Shown here: positions 19,180-27,641 of the stretch, piece by piece | Layout of the letters: each line of letters opens with the position of its first letter | Numbering within the stretch: position 1 is the stretch's first letter | Notes under the pieces: model-generated | What the model was told of the DNA's origin: nothing | Seen by the model: only the letters and a program-made list of their open reading frames with translations | Databases searched by the model: none | From: Methanobacteriota archaeon | GTDB taxonomy: Archaea > Thermoplasmatota > Poseidoniia > Poseidoniales > Thalassarchaeaceae | NCBI GenBank assembly: GCA_002722595.1 | Contig: PBMO01000002.1 | Coordinates: 3,699-37,859 of the forward strand | Direction of reading: 5' to 3' | DNA length: 34,161 nucleotides | Program-made: the position numbers and the translations under genes

Positions 19180-19211
19180 ATAAGCCCCTACGGGGCTCCC
19201 GATGGGCTTAT
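19180..19211 (+). other. Alternative hairpins between ctaA and rpoK
   Basis: ATAAGCCC (19180-19187) pairs with GGGCTTAT (19204-19211); alternatively AGCCCC (19183-19188) - TAC - GGGGCT (19192-19197). The two share a left arm. Confidence 0.55.
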
Positions 19212-19252
19212 GACACACGGGTAGGTCGGCGGGACGCAGCGAATGTCTGCAA

Positions 19253-19516
19253 GTGATATCAATGGTTGAACCAGCACGACCTCACACACGATTCGAAAGA
19301 GCCCGAATTATTGGTGCTCGAGCCCTTCAGATTAGCATGGGTGCGCCACTGTATGTAACTGAACAGAACCTGCGTGAAGAGTTCAGGGAGGAATTAGTAT
19401 CTCTCTATGGTGTTGATGAGGCAAATGTTCGGTTTGTATTGGATCCCCTCAAGATTGCATTGCTCGAATATGAGCGAAATCTGATTCCAATCGATGTTGA
19501 CCCACATGAAGATTGA
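19253..19516 (+). CDS. rpoK: DNA-directed RNA polymerase subunit K (RpoK/Rpb6)
   Basis: '[25 protein letters not shown]' is the RpoK/Rpb6/omega core. Start GTG 19253 or ATG 19262. Confidence 0.9.
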   Translation: MISMVEPARPHTRFERARIIGARALQISMGAPLYVTEQNLREEFREELVSLYGVDEANVRFVLDPLKIALLEYERNLIPIDVDPHED

Positions 19517-20658
19517 ATCGTGATATACGACTCTTCGTAAGGGCGTTATTGATAGGTATCTTTCTCCCGGCGCAATTCATGGGTTCATCCAAGGCCTCTT
19601 CAGATACCAGTTTGTCTGATTGGTATAGGGTGATGAAACCAGGTGTTTTGTCCCTACTCCAGGTAACCGCGATGTGTGCGATTCTTGTTCATGATCTGAT
19701 TGTTTGGAATATTGAAGGGCGGTCCTCATTCAATATTCTTCAGACCACTGAAACAATGGCTGTAGTATTTGTTGGTGGCTTCCTAACTGCAGGTGGCGCT
19801 CACACATTCAACAATGTCTTTGATCGAGATATCGATCCAATGATGAAAAGGACACAGAGTAGGGCGATTGCAAGGGGCGCAATTACTCCAAAGGCAGGAT
19901 TTATTTGGGCATTATTCCTCTCGATTAGCGGCACATTATGGCTGATTTATTTTGCTAATTCAGTTGCTGCATTTTGGGCCGCTTTCAGCATATTATTTTA
20001 CGTATTCATATACACTCTTTGGTTAAAGAGAAGTAGTGTACAAAACATCGTCATCGGTGGAATTGCAGGTGCGACCCCCCCTCTTGTTGGTTGGGCAGCA
20101 GCGATGGGAGATGCTGTATCATTAACCAATCCATTCAATTTGGGAAGTTTCCTTCCTTGGCTAATGTTCGTTCTTATTTTCCTCTGGACACCTCCTCACT
20201 TCTGGGCATTGGCACTTTACCGCAGTGAGCAATACAAAGAGGCCAATATTCCTATGATGCCATGGGTAAATGGTCCAAATAGGACATTGACCGAAATGCG
20301 AGTGTATGCATTACTCCTAATCGGAATTGCTGCTATGCCTTGGCTTAATCCAGCAGAAGTGGGTGAACTTTCAGCGTATATGTATACCCTAATTGTCCTA
20401 CTGCTCGGGATTTGGTATAACCAATCGGTAATCAAAATCGATATCCATGAAGAACGTGATGAAGATGGCCGGATTCCATCTGCTGCACAATCATTTTATG
20501 TTTCGATGCAATACCTTGCATATATTTTCATATCACTTGTAGGCGTTTTGATCAGTGTCGAAATTACGATTTTATTCCTAGTAATTGTAATGATGAGGGT
20601 AGTATCCAATAATTCCAGAACTAATTCACACACAGAGCCTCCAAAAGCGTCGAATTGA
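19513..20658 (+). CDS. ctaB: Protoheme IX farnesyltransferase (heme O synthase)
   Basis: UbiA-family motif '[29 protein letters not shown]' plus '[19 protein letters not shown]' and '[27 protein letters not shown]'. Start TTG 19513 (overlapping rpoK stop) or ATG 19579. Confidence 0.93.
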   Translation: MNRDIRLFVRALLIGIFLPAQFMGSSKASSDTSLSDWYRVMKPGVLSLLQVTAMCAILVHDLIVWNIEGRSSFNILQTTETMAVVFVGGFLTAGGAHTFNNVFDRDIDPMMKRTQSRAIARGAITPKAGFIWALFLSISGTLWLIYFANSVAAFWAAFSILFYVFIYTLWLKRSSVQNIVIGGIAGATPPLVGWAAAMGDAVSLTNPFNLGSFLPWLMFVLIFLWTPPHFWALALYRSEQYKEANIPMMPWVNGPNRTLTEMRVYALLLIGIAAMPWLNPAEVGELSAYMYTLIVLLLGIWYNQSVIKIDIHEERDEDGRIPSAAQSFYVSMQYLAYIFISLVGVLISVEITILFLVIVMMRVVSNNSRTNSHTEPPKASN

Positions 20659-20665
20659 TACACCC

Positions 20666-20685
20666 CACCACCCTTAGGGGTGGTG
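20666..20685 (+). other. Perfect 8-bp-stem hairpin between ctaB and the LeuA-like gene
   Basis: CACCACCC - TTAG - GGGTGGTG. Confidence 0.65.
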
Positions 20686-20707
20686 CGCGTATGCGGTTGG
20701 TGGGCCT

Positions 20708-21964
20708 ATGAAGGAAAGTGACCTAATCTATGATTGGAATACAGTAGACTATGAATTCAAGCGTAATTCATCAAATCATCCACATGAAATTTGGTTTGAT
20801 GATGAGACACTTCGAGATGGATTGCAGAGTCCAAGTGCTAGAAACCCGACAATTGATGAGAAAATTGAATTATTGACATATATGGAAAAGTTGGGCATCC
20901 AAAAGGTCGATCTTGGGTTGCCAGGAGCTGGCCCATTCCATGTAAATCACATAGATGCAATGCTTACTCACATTGTCGATAATGGATATGATATACGCCC
21001 CGGTTGTGCGGTTAGAACAGTCGTATCTGATATCGAACCGTTGGTTGAATTACAGGCAAAACATGAGATTCAAATCCAAGCTAGCGCTTTTTTGGGCACA
21101 AGTCCAATTCGTCAATATGCAGAAAATTGGACTATGGAACGGATTCTCAGTACGGCTGAAAAAGCAGTCTCTTTTGCTGTAGAAAACGATATTCCTGTGA
21201 TGTTTGTTACAGAGGATACTACACGTTCTAAACCTGAAGAAATCAAAGCAGTATACACCCGAGCAATAGAATTGGGGGCCGATCGAATTTGTGTTTGCGA
21301 CACATGTGGACATGTAACTCCTAATGGAGTTAAACAATTGTTGACATTTATTCAGGATGAAGTAATACCTGATTCAGGGGTGAAGAGACGCGATATTGAA
21401 GTTAATTGGCACGGGCATCAAGATAGAGGGTTGGGGGTCGCAAATAATCTAGCAGCGGCTGAAGCAGGAGCGGACGTTATTCATGGAACAGCTCTCGGTG
21501 TTGGTGAAAGAGCAGGAAATGCTCCACTAGATCAAACACTAGTCAACCTCAGTCTAATGGGGGTCATTAACAACGATTTGACATTGCTGAATGAGTACAT
21601 GCAAAAGGCACATGAATACGTCGAAGTAGCCCTTCCAAGAAATTATCCTGTATTTGGAGAAGACGCCTTTGAAACTGGTACTGGTGTTCATGCCAGCGCC
21701 GTTATCAAAGCAATGAAAAAAGGAGATCATTGGCTTGCTGACAGAGTTTACTCGGGGGTCCCTGCCCAAGATTACGGGCTGGAACAGATTATTCGAATAG
21801 GCCATATGAGTGGGCGTTCGAATATCATTTGGTGGCTTGAGCAACATGGTTTCGAGGCAACCGACGAACTAGTTGCTCATCTATTTGAGGTAGCAAAAAG
21901 CCAACGCCGTTTGATGCCAGATTCTGAAGTGGAATCAGTAGTCAAATCGTATCTGAGTGATTGA
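20708..21964 (+). CDS. 2-isopropylmalate synthase/homocitrate synthase family protein (LeuA-like, no C-terminal regulatory domain)
   Basis: 'DDETLRDGLQSPSARN', 'VNWHGHQDRGLGVANNLAAAEAGADVIHGTALGVGERAGNAPLDQ'. Confidence 0.82.
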   Translation: MKESDLIYDWNTVDYEFKRNSSNHPHEIWFDDETLRDGLQSPSARNPTIDEKIELLTYMEKLGIQKVDLGLPGAGPFHVNHIDAMLTHIVDNGYDIRPGCAVRTVVSDIEPLVELQAKHEIQIQASAFLGTSPIRQYAENWTMERILSTAEKAVSFAVENDIPVMFVTEDTTRSKPEEIKAVYTRAIELGADRICVCDTCGHVTPNGVKQLLTFIQDEVIPDSGVKRRDIEVNWHGHQDRGLGVANNLAAAEAGADVIHGTALGVGERAGNAPLDQTLVNLSLMGVINNDLTLLNEYMQKAHEYVEVALPRNYPVFGEDAFETGTGVHASAVIKAMKKGDHWLADRVYSGVPAQDYGLEQIIRIGHMSGRSNIIWWLEQHGFEATDELVAHLFEVAKSQRRLMPDSEVESVVKSYLSD

Positions 21965-21975
21965 ACGAGATAAAC

Positions 21976-24900
21976 ATGGTTTCAATAACCAAGTCATGGC
22001 CCTTAGGGGCCATGAAGTGGCTAGCGCTGACCAGTTTGGTTTTTCTCGCAAGCCTCTCTCCTTTGGTTTCCGCAGAAGATACATTTGAAGAAACAGATAT
22101 ACTTTCTAGTTATTCAATAGCGGTTCAGCATGCATTCAATCGTTGTGCAGAAGCCCCTTCACATGATGGCAATTGGCTGGTAGTTAGCCCAATCCCGATG
22201 GGGATGGCTGCCCCATATCTCTCCGATGCTTGGTTGATTGAGGCACATCCAAATCAGATACAATATTGGTTGAGTTCAAATCGAATAGAAATTGCTTGTC
22301 CAGAAGTAGTTCGAGATCATGAAGCAAGATGGATTCCTAATGACCCTGACTTTTCCGAACAGTGGCATTTGCAAAACACTGGACAAACGAATGGTGGCCT
22401 ATCCGGTGAAGATGCAAATCTCACAGGGGCATGGGAGTCGTATAGGGGTACTGATGTGACTATTGGGATAGTTGATGATGGTCTAGATTGGGATCATCCA
22501 GATCTGTCTAGCAATTATGATTCAACCAATGATTATGATTATTGTAATGATGATGGAAATCCATCTCCCTCTAATTGGAACGCACATGGTACTGCTGCAG
22601 CAGGAGTTGCTGCTGCGACCGGCAACAACAGCCTAGGGGTATCCGGTGCAGCACCCGATGCGAATTTAGTTGGGTTGTTGCTAATTGCATGTAATACATA
22701 TGATTCGAGAGAAGCCGGAGCGCTTGGACATGAGAATCAGGTAATTGATATCTACAGTAATTCTTGGGGTCCAAGTGATGATGGAAGTACTCTAGAAGCC
22801 CCGGGACCTCTAACCGTTGCAGCATTTGAAAATGATGTTGCAAATGGTCGTGGCGGTTTGGGGAACATCATCACATGGGCAGCAGGAAACGGCCTAGATG
22901 ACGATGATGACTCCAATAAAGATGGGTATGCTAACGCAAGGCAAACAATTGCAGTAACTGCGATTACCCATCAGGGGGACCAAACTTGGTATGCAGAACC
23001 TGGAGCCAATATTTTGGTTGCAGCTCATAGTGATGGAGGTTCGCCAAGTGAGGGTATCACTACAACAGATATCGAAGGTTCTGCTGGGTATACCAATGGA
23101 GATTATACTGATACTTTTGGAGGTACATCTTCTGCAACTCCTTTGGTCAGTGGTGTCATCGCGCTTATGCTTGAGGCGAATGCAAATTTGACTTGGAGAG
23201 ACGTTCAACACATTCTTGTTCATACATCCAGAAAGAATGATCCAAGTGATAATTCATGGGCTACAAATGGAGCGGGGCATGATGTTTCCCACAAGTATGG
23301 TTTTGGTGCTATAGATGCAGGTTATGCAGTTTCATTGGCCGAAAATTGGACAACCGTATCACCTGAGATTAACACTACTAGTGGTTCTAGAGTAATCGAT
23401 ACTGCAATACCTGACAAGCCTTCACCTGGAATTTCTGATACAGTCACAATTACAGATGCGCTATTAGTCGAACATGTGGAAGTTTACGTCGATATAGAAC
23501 ATGTATTCCGTGGTGATTTGGTAATTACACTGACATCTCCATCTGGTACGGAGAGTACATTGGCACAGAAACAAGATGATTCCAACAATGATTACAATTG
23601 GATGTTTTCGACTGTACACAATTGGGATGAATATTCAACAGGAAACTGGACACTTTCTGTAGTCGATGATGGTAATGGTGACACGGGAACTTGGAACGAC
23701 TGGGAATTAGTAATCCATGGCACCTCTACTGTTGTTGATTCAGATGGTGACGGTTTGTTAGATGAAAACGAAACTGAGATTCATAACACAGATCCTTTTG
23801 ATATTGATACTGATGATGATTCTCTATCAGATGGGCAAGAGGTTTTGGTAACAAACACTGACCCTCTCGACCCAGACAGTGACGATGATTCTCTGTTTGA
23901 TGGATTAGAAGTTACACTTTACGGAACTAACCCATTATCAAATGACACAGATAGTGACGGACTAACTGATGCCCAAGAGGTGCTATTCTATGGTAGCGAC
24001 CCACTTGTATTCGATCCAGATAATGATTCAGATGGGTGGTATTGGTTCCAGGACTGCAACGATAATGACTCTATGATTTACCCAGGGCAAACAGAATTGC
24101 TTAACGGAATAGACGAAAACTGCGATGGTTTTTGGGATGACGGTTTCAACATGACAGATTCTGATCTCGATGGAATATTCGATTATCCTGAATATCACAT
24201 CTATGGAACCAATTGGACCAATTCAGACACTGATGGTGATAACCTTACGGATGGAGATGAACTCTATATCTATTCAACAGATCCTTTAGTTCCAGATGCA
24301 GACAATGATTCAGATGGTTGGTATTGGTTCCAAGATTGCAATGATTCAAACCCATGGATTCACCCAACTGCACCCGAGATTTTAGATGATGTCGACAATG
24401 ATTGTGATGGTGATGTGGATGAGGATTATTTGGACATTGATAGCGATTTAGATGGTTTGCTTGACTTGGATGAATATAATACGCATTTAACCAACCCATT
24501 TGACAACGATACTGATGCTGATGGCCTTGATGATGGTGTTGAAATTAGCATAACAATGACCAATCCATTGATTTTTGATCCAGATTCTGATGCTGATGGA
24601 TTCAGGTGGTTTGAGGACTGTGATGATAATAATTCAGAATTAAACCCTGACGCTATAGAAATATGGGATGGAATTGATCAGAATTGCAACAACTTGGTTG
24701 ATGAAATGGTCAATAGGGCCAGCCAAATATCGGTTTCACCTGAACACACTGAGTTAATTTTGAATGCGACCTCTGAATCACTATATCTTCAGACATTTGT
24801 GAATATATCCAATGAATCAATACTTGATATCACAATACAGTGGAAGTTCTGGTATAGTGATGGACAGTCAGTAATTTTGTCCAGTGAATCATGGATAGAC

Positions 24901-25338
24901 ATTGGTCCATTTGATTGTGAATCATTAACCAGCAGCTATGTATCAGACATATGTTCGCATGATGGAATTACACCTGCATATGAGGTGTCAGTGGCAATTT
25001 CAGATGGCTATGAAATAATTCAGCACAGTTGGACAATTAAATACATGGTTTGGCACCCTCCTTCACCTCAGCCTGAGCCTGAGCCAGAACCCACCACACC
25101 TGACAATCCTGATTCACCCTCTGACAATGCAGATAGTTCTAGTAGTGGTTTTACATTGACACCTGACAAAAAAATAATCATTGGACTAGGTTCAATTGTG
25201 GGTGTATTAGGAATCATCGTATTATTTACAGGAAGAAGACGAGATCCCCCACCCCCCATGCGTCTTCCACCAACTGATATTCCTCAGATGATAGGCCATC
25301 GAAATTTCCAACGTCCACCTGATGAAAAATTTCGTTAA
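21976..25338 (+). CDS. Surface-anchored subtilisin-family serine protease with P-domain and calcium/MopE-like repeats
   Basis: Catalytic Asp 'GIVDDGLDWDHPDL', His 'NAHGTAAAGVAAA', Ser 'FGGTSSATPLVSG'; P-domain 'VFRGDLVITLTSPSGTESTL...GNWTLSVVDDGNGDTGTWNDWELVIHG'; TSP3/Ca2+-type DTDxD repeats; C-terminal TM plus RRR tail. Start ATG 21976 rather than TTG 21961. Confidence 0.93.
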   Translation: MVSITKSWPLGAMKWLALTSLVFLASLSPLVSAEDTFEETDILSSYSIAVQHAFNRCAEAPSHDGNWLVVSPIPMGMAAPYLSDAWLIEAHPNQIQYWLSSNRIEIACPEVVRDHEARWIPNDPDFSEQWHLQNTGQTNGGLSGEDANLTGAWESYRGTDVTIGIVDDGLDWDHPDLSSNYDSTNDYDYCNDDGNPSPSNWNAHGTAAAGVAAATGNNSLGVSGAAPDANLVGLLLIACNTYDSREAGALGHENQVIDIYSNSWGPSDDGSTLEAPGPLTVAAFENDVANGRGGLGNIITWAAGNGLDDDDDSNKDGYANARQTIAVTAITHQGDQTWYAEPGANILVAAHSDGGSPSEGITTTDIEGSAGYTNGDYTDTFGGTSSATPLVSGVIALMLEANANLTWRDVQHILVHTSRKNDPSDNSWATNGAGHDVSHKYGFGAIDAGYAVSLAENWTTVSPEINTTSGSRVIDTAIPDKPSPGISDTVTITDALLVEHVEVYVDIEHVFRGDLVITLTSPSGTESTLAQKQDDSNNDYNWMFSTVHNWDEYSTGNWTLSVVDDGNGDTGTWNDWELVIHGTSTVVDSDGDGLLDENETEIHNTDPFDIDTDDDSLSDGQEVLVTNTDPLDPDSDDDSLFDGLEVTLYGTNPLSNDTDSDGLTDAQEVLFYGSDPLVFDPDNDSDGWYWFQDCNDNDSMIYPGQTELLNGIDENCDGFWDDGFNMTDSDLDGIFDYPEYHIYGTNWTNSDTDGDNLTDGDELYIYSTDPLVPDADNDSDGWYWFQDCNDSNPWIHPTAPEILDDVDNDCDGDVDEDYLDIDSDLDGLLDLDEYNTHLTNPFDNDTDADGLDDGVEISITMTNPLIFDPDSDADGFRWFEDCDDNNSELNPDAIEIWDGIDQNCNNLVDEMVNRASQISVSPEHTELILNATSESLYLQTFVNISNESILDITIQWKFWYSDGQSVILSSESWIDIGPFDCESLTSSYVSDICSHDGITPAYEVSVAISDGYEIIQHSWTIKYMVWHPPSPQPEPEPEPTTPDNPDSPSDNADSSSSGFTLTPDKKIIIGLGSIVGVLGIIVLFTGRRRDPPPPMRLPPTDIPQMIGHRNFQRPPDEKFR
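21995..22014 (+). other. Perfect inverted repeat CATGGCCC-TTAG-GGGCCATG at the 5' end of the subtilase ORF
   Basis: Read directly; shares the CCCTTAGGGG core with 20666-20685. Confidence 0.6.
24022..24710 (+). repeat. Three MopE-like metal-binding repeats in the subtilase
   Basis: 'NDSDGWYWFQDCNDNDSMIYPGQTELLNGIDENCDG', 'NDSDGWYWFQDCNDSNPWIHPTAPEILDDVDNDCDG', 'SDADGFRWFEDCDDNNSELNPDAIEIWDGIDQNCNN'. Confidence 0.82.
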
Positions 25339-26481
25339 TCATGATTCAATCAGCATTGCAACTGCATTGCCACCACCAAGACATAGTGTTACAATGCCCT
25401 TGCCTCCACCAGTTCTCTGTAGAGCGTTTATCAGCGTCATCAGGCATCTTGCCCCTGTGGCCCCTAAAGGGTGTCCAATGGCAACTGCGCCACCATGTGG
25501 GTTAAATTTCTCAGGTGGTATTTTGCAACCCTTGGCTACAGCACAAGACGCTGCCGCAAATGCCTCGTTATGCTCGATAAAAGCCAGGTCATCTATTGAA
25601 AGAGAATTTCTTTTCATAAGTAAATTGATTGCAGGAATAGGTGCAGCCATTACTCTCGCTGGCTCAACACCTGAGGTACAATAGTCAATAATTTTCGCAA
25701 GTACTGGCCAACCTTGTTCTTCTGCTATTGAGCGTTTTGAAACAAGTACTGCAGCGGCCCCATCAGATAGTTGAGAAGCGTTTCCTGCTGTGATTCGCCC
25801 TCCATCCTGGAAAGCAGGCTTAAATTCACTCAAATCCTTTCCAGTTCGAATTCCTTCATCAAAATCAATCCCTGGTGTAGATATCACCTCAAAATCCATC
25901 CAACCCTTTTCCCATGCCTTTTGCGCTAAATCGTGGGACCTAGAAGAGAACGAATCTGCTACCTGACGAGAAATATCAAACTCAATTGATACAGTTTCTC
26001 CTGTATTACCCATGTGCTCATCATTGTATACATCCCAAAGTCCATCATGGATCATTGTTGATTTCATCTCACCATATTCAGTTTTCGAAATTTTTTGTCC
26101 AAAGTATGGGGCATTTGTCATCGATTCCATCCCTCCGGCCACAATAACACCATATTCACCAGCACGGATGCTATTGGCAGCCATCATGACAGCCTTAAGT
26201 GAAGAGCCACATACCTTGTTGATTGTAGTAGCAGGAGTTTCTACTGGAAGACCAGCACCTAGGGCGACCTGTCTAGCGGGGGCCTGTCCAGCCCCTGCTT
26301 GAAGGACTTGACCAAACAAAACCTCATCGATAATACCACTTTCAGGATCAATATTTGCCCTCTCAAGCAATCCACTGACAACATGTATTCCTAAATCGAC
26401 AGCAGTTCTATCTGCTAATGAACCACGGTAACGGCCAACTGGAGTTCTAGCAACTGCACAAATGACCACTTCATCACTCAT
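25339..26481 (-). CDS. Acetyl-CoA C-acetyltransferase (thiolase)
   Basis: 'TTINKVCGSSLKAVMMAANSIRAGEYGVIVAGGMESMTNAPY', 'EHNEAFAA', 'NPHGGAVAIGHPLGATGARCL', 'LCLGGGNAVAMLI'. Confidence 0.96.
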   Translation of the reverse strand: MSDEVVICAVARTPVGRYRGSLADRTAVDLGIHVVSGLLERANIDPESGIIDEVLFGQVLQAGAGQAPARQVALGAGLPVETPATTINKVCGSSLKAVMMAANSIRAGEYGVIVAGGMESMTNAPYFGQKISKTEYGEMKSTMIHDGLWDVYNDEHMGNTGETVSIEFDISRQVADSFSSRSHDLAQKAWEKGWMDFEVISTPGIDFDEGIRTGKDLSEFKPAFQDGGRITAGNASQLSDGAAAVLVSKRSIAEEQGWPVLAKIIDYCTSGVEPARVMAAPIPAINLLMKRNSLSIDDLAFIEHNEAFAAASCAVAKGCKIPPEKFNPHGGAVAIGHPLGATGARCLMTLINALQRTGGGKGIVTLCLGGGNAVAMLIES

Positions 26482-26493
26482 ACTCTCACCATA

Positions 26494-27594
26494 TTATTCA
26501 GTTCCATCTCCAGCAAATCCATAGATTTCTCCATGCTTGAGTGTCGGCCTTAATTCGGCTTTCAATAATAGAGTACGGACCCCCCATAGGTCTCCAAAAA
26601 TACGATATTTTGTTGTTGCATCAAGATAGTCAACACCCGATGAACCTCCAGTACCCACTCGCCTTCCGATAATTCTCTCCACCATTCGCGCATGATGTGT
26701 TCTAAAGAGGACCATACTTTCCTCAAGTTCAACAACTGCATCGATGAGAACCCGTGGCCACGCTAGTAGTGGCAATTCTCTGTAAGATTCAATGAATAAC
26801 AATCCAGCTCGGGACCGGTTGATTTTTCCATTTGGCATGAGGAAGTCTTTCGCTCCATCACTTGCCGATTTGAATCGATTGCGAACTGCCTCGATATTAT
26901 CAACGCCCTGTGCTTCCATGCGGGCACAAGTGTCTTCTCCAATTTTGGCATATGCAGAAAGGTGTGCCTCAACATACTCAGCCACAGTATCATCATCATT
27001 TTCAGATCCATACAATGAACCCATAATTGGAGTTCTTGATAACCAATTGGACAATGCCGTTGCAAGCGTTGTTTCGCTCAAGGTTTTTTCCAAACGAGCC
27101 AATGCTGCTGCATCAGCCTCACTTCTGGTTGACAATTTACGGAAGTGCCCCAATGGGTCCATATCTGAAACACGACCTACATCTTCCAAACCAAGCAATA
27201 TTTCCATTTCTCTCATTTGGTATGATTCAAATCCACTAGCAGTTCCAAGCCCATCTCTGAATGCGAGGAAGCCCTGAGGAGTCAAAGTTTCCATTACTTT
27301 CCATTGGTGCGTCATCAATCGATAAATCTCAGTAACACGTGAAAGGTGGGAAACGGCCTTCGGCACATCAGATTCAGGTACATGCTCGGCAGCTAGAATA
27401 TCTCTAACATCTCGCAATTCTCGATTAACTTGTTTGAACCACAACTCAAATGTTTGATGGACAATAATGAAATGCATTTCATCATTACTTACACCTTGTT
27501 CGTCCCTTTGAAGTGAAAGTAAATCATGGAGGCCCAGATACCCTCCATAGGTGAAATTCTTGCCGTCTGAGTTGCCTGAATATCCTCCGCCCAT
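26494..27594 (-). CDS. Tryptophan 2,3-dioxygenase
   Basis: 'YGGYLGLHDLLSLQ', 'DEMHFIIVHQTFELWFKQVNREL', 'SGFESYQMREMEILLG', 'FRTHHARMVERIIGRRVGTGGSSGVDYLD' are hallmark TDO motifs. Confidence 0.93.
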   Translation of the reverse strand: MGGGYSGNSDGKNFTYGGYLGLHDLLSLQRDEQGVSNDEMHFIIVHQTFELWFKQVNRELRDVRDILAAEHVPESDVPKAVSHLSRVTEIYRLMTHQWKVMETLTPQGFLAFRDGLGTASGFESYQMREMEILLGLEDVGRVSDMDPLGHFRKLSTRSEADAAALARLEKTLSETTLATALSNWLSRTPIMGSLYGSENDDDTVAEYVEAHLSAYAKIGEDTCARMEAQGVDNIEAVRNRFKSASDGAKDFLMPNGKINRSRAGLLFIESYRELPLLAWPRVLIDAVVELEESMVLFRTHHARMVERIIGRRVGTGGSSGVDYLDATTKYRIFGDLWGVRTLLLKAELRPTLKHGEIYGFAGDGTE

Positions 27595-27615
27595 GTTATC
27601 CGCATCGCTCTGATG

Positions 27616-27631
27616 CTTGAATGTCTTGCCC
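27616..27631. repeat. Copy 1 of 16-nt exact repeat CTTGAATGTCTTGCCC
   Basis: Identical to 28586-28601; lies just upstream of the minus-strand tryptophan dioxygenase start. Confidence 0.75.
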
Positions 27632-27641
27632 CCTCCACCGT

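Noticed and set aside
26792-27277. 161-aa plus-strand ORF opposite tryptophan dioxygenase
   Set aside because: Antisense shadow ORF; the minus-strand gene is clearly TDO.
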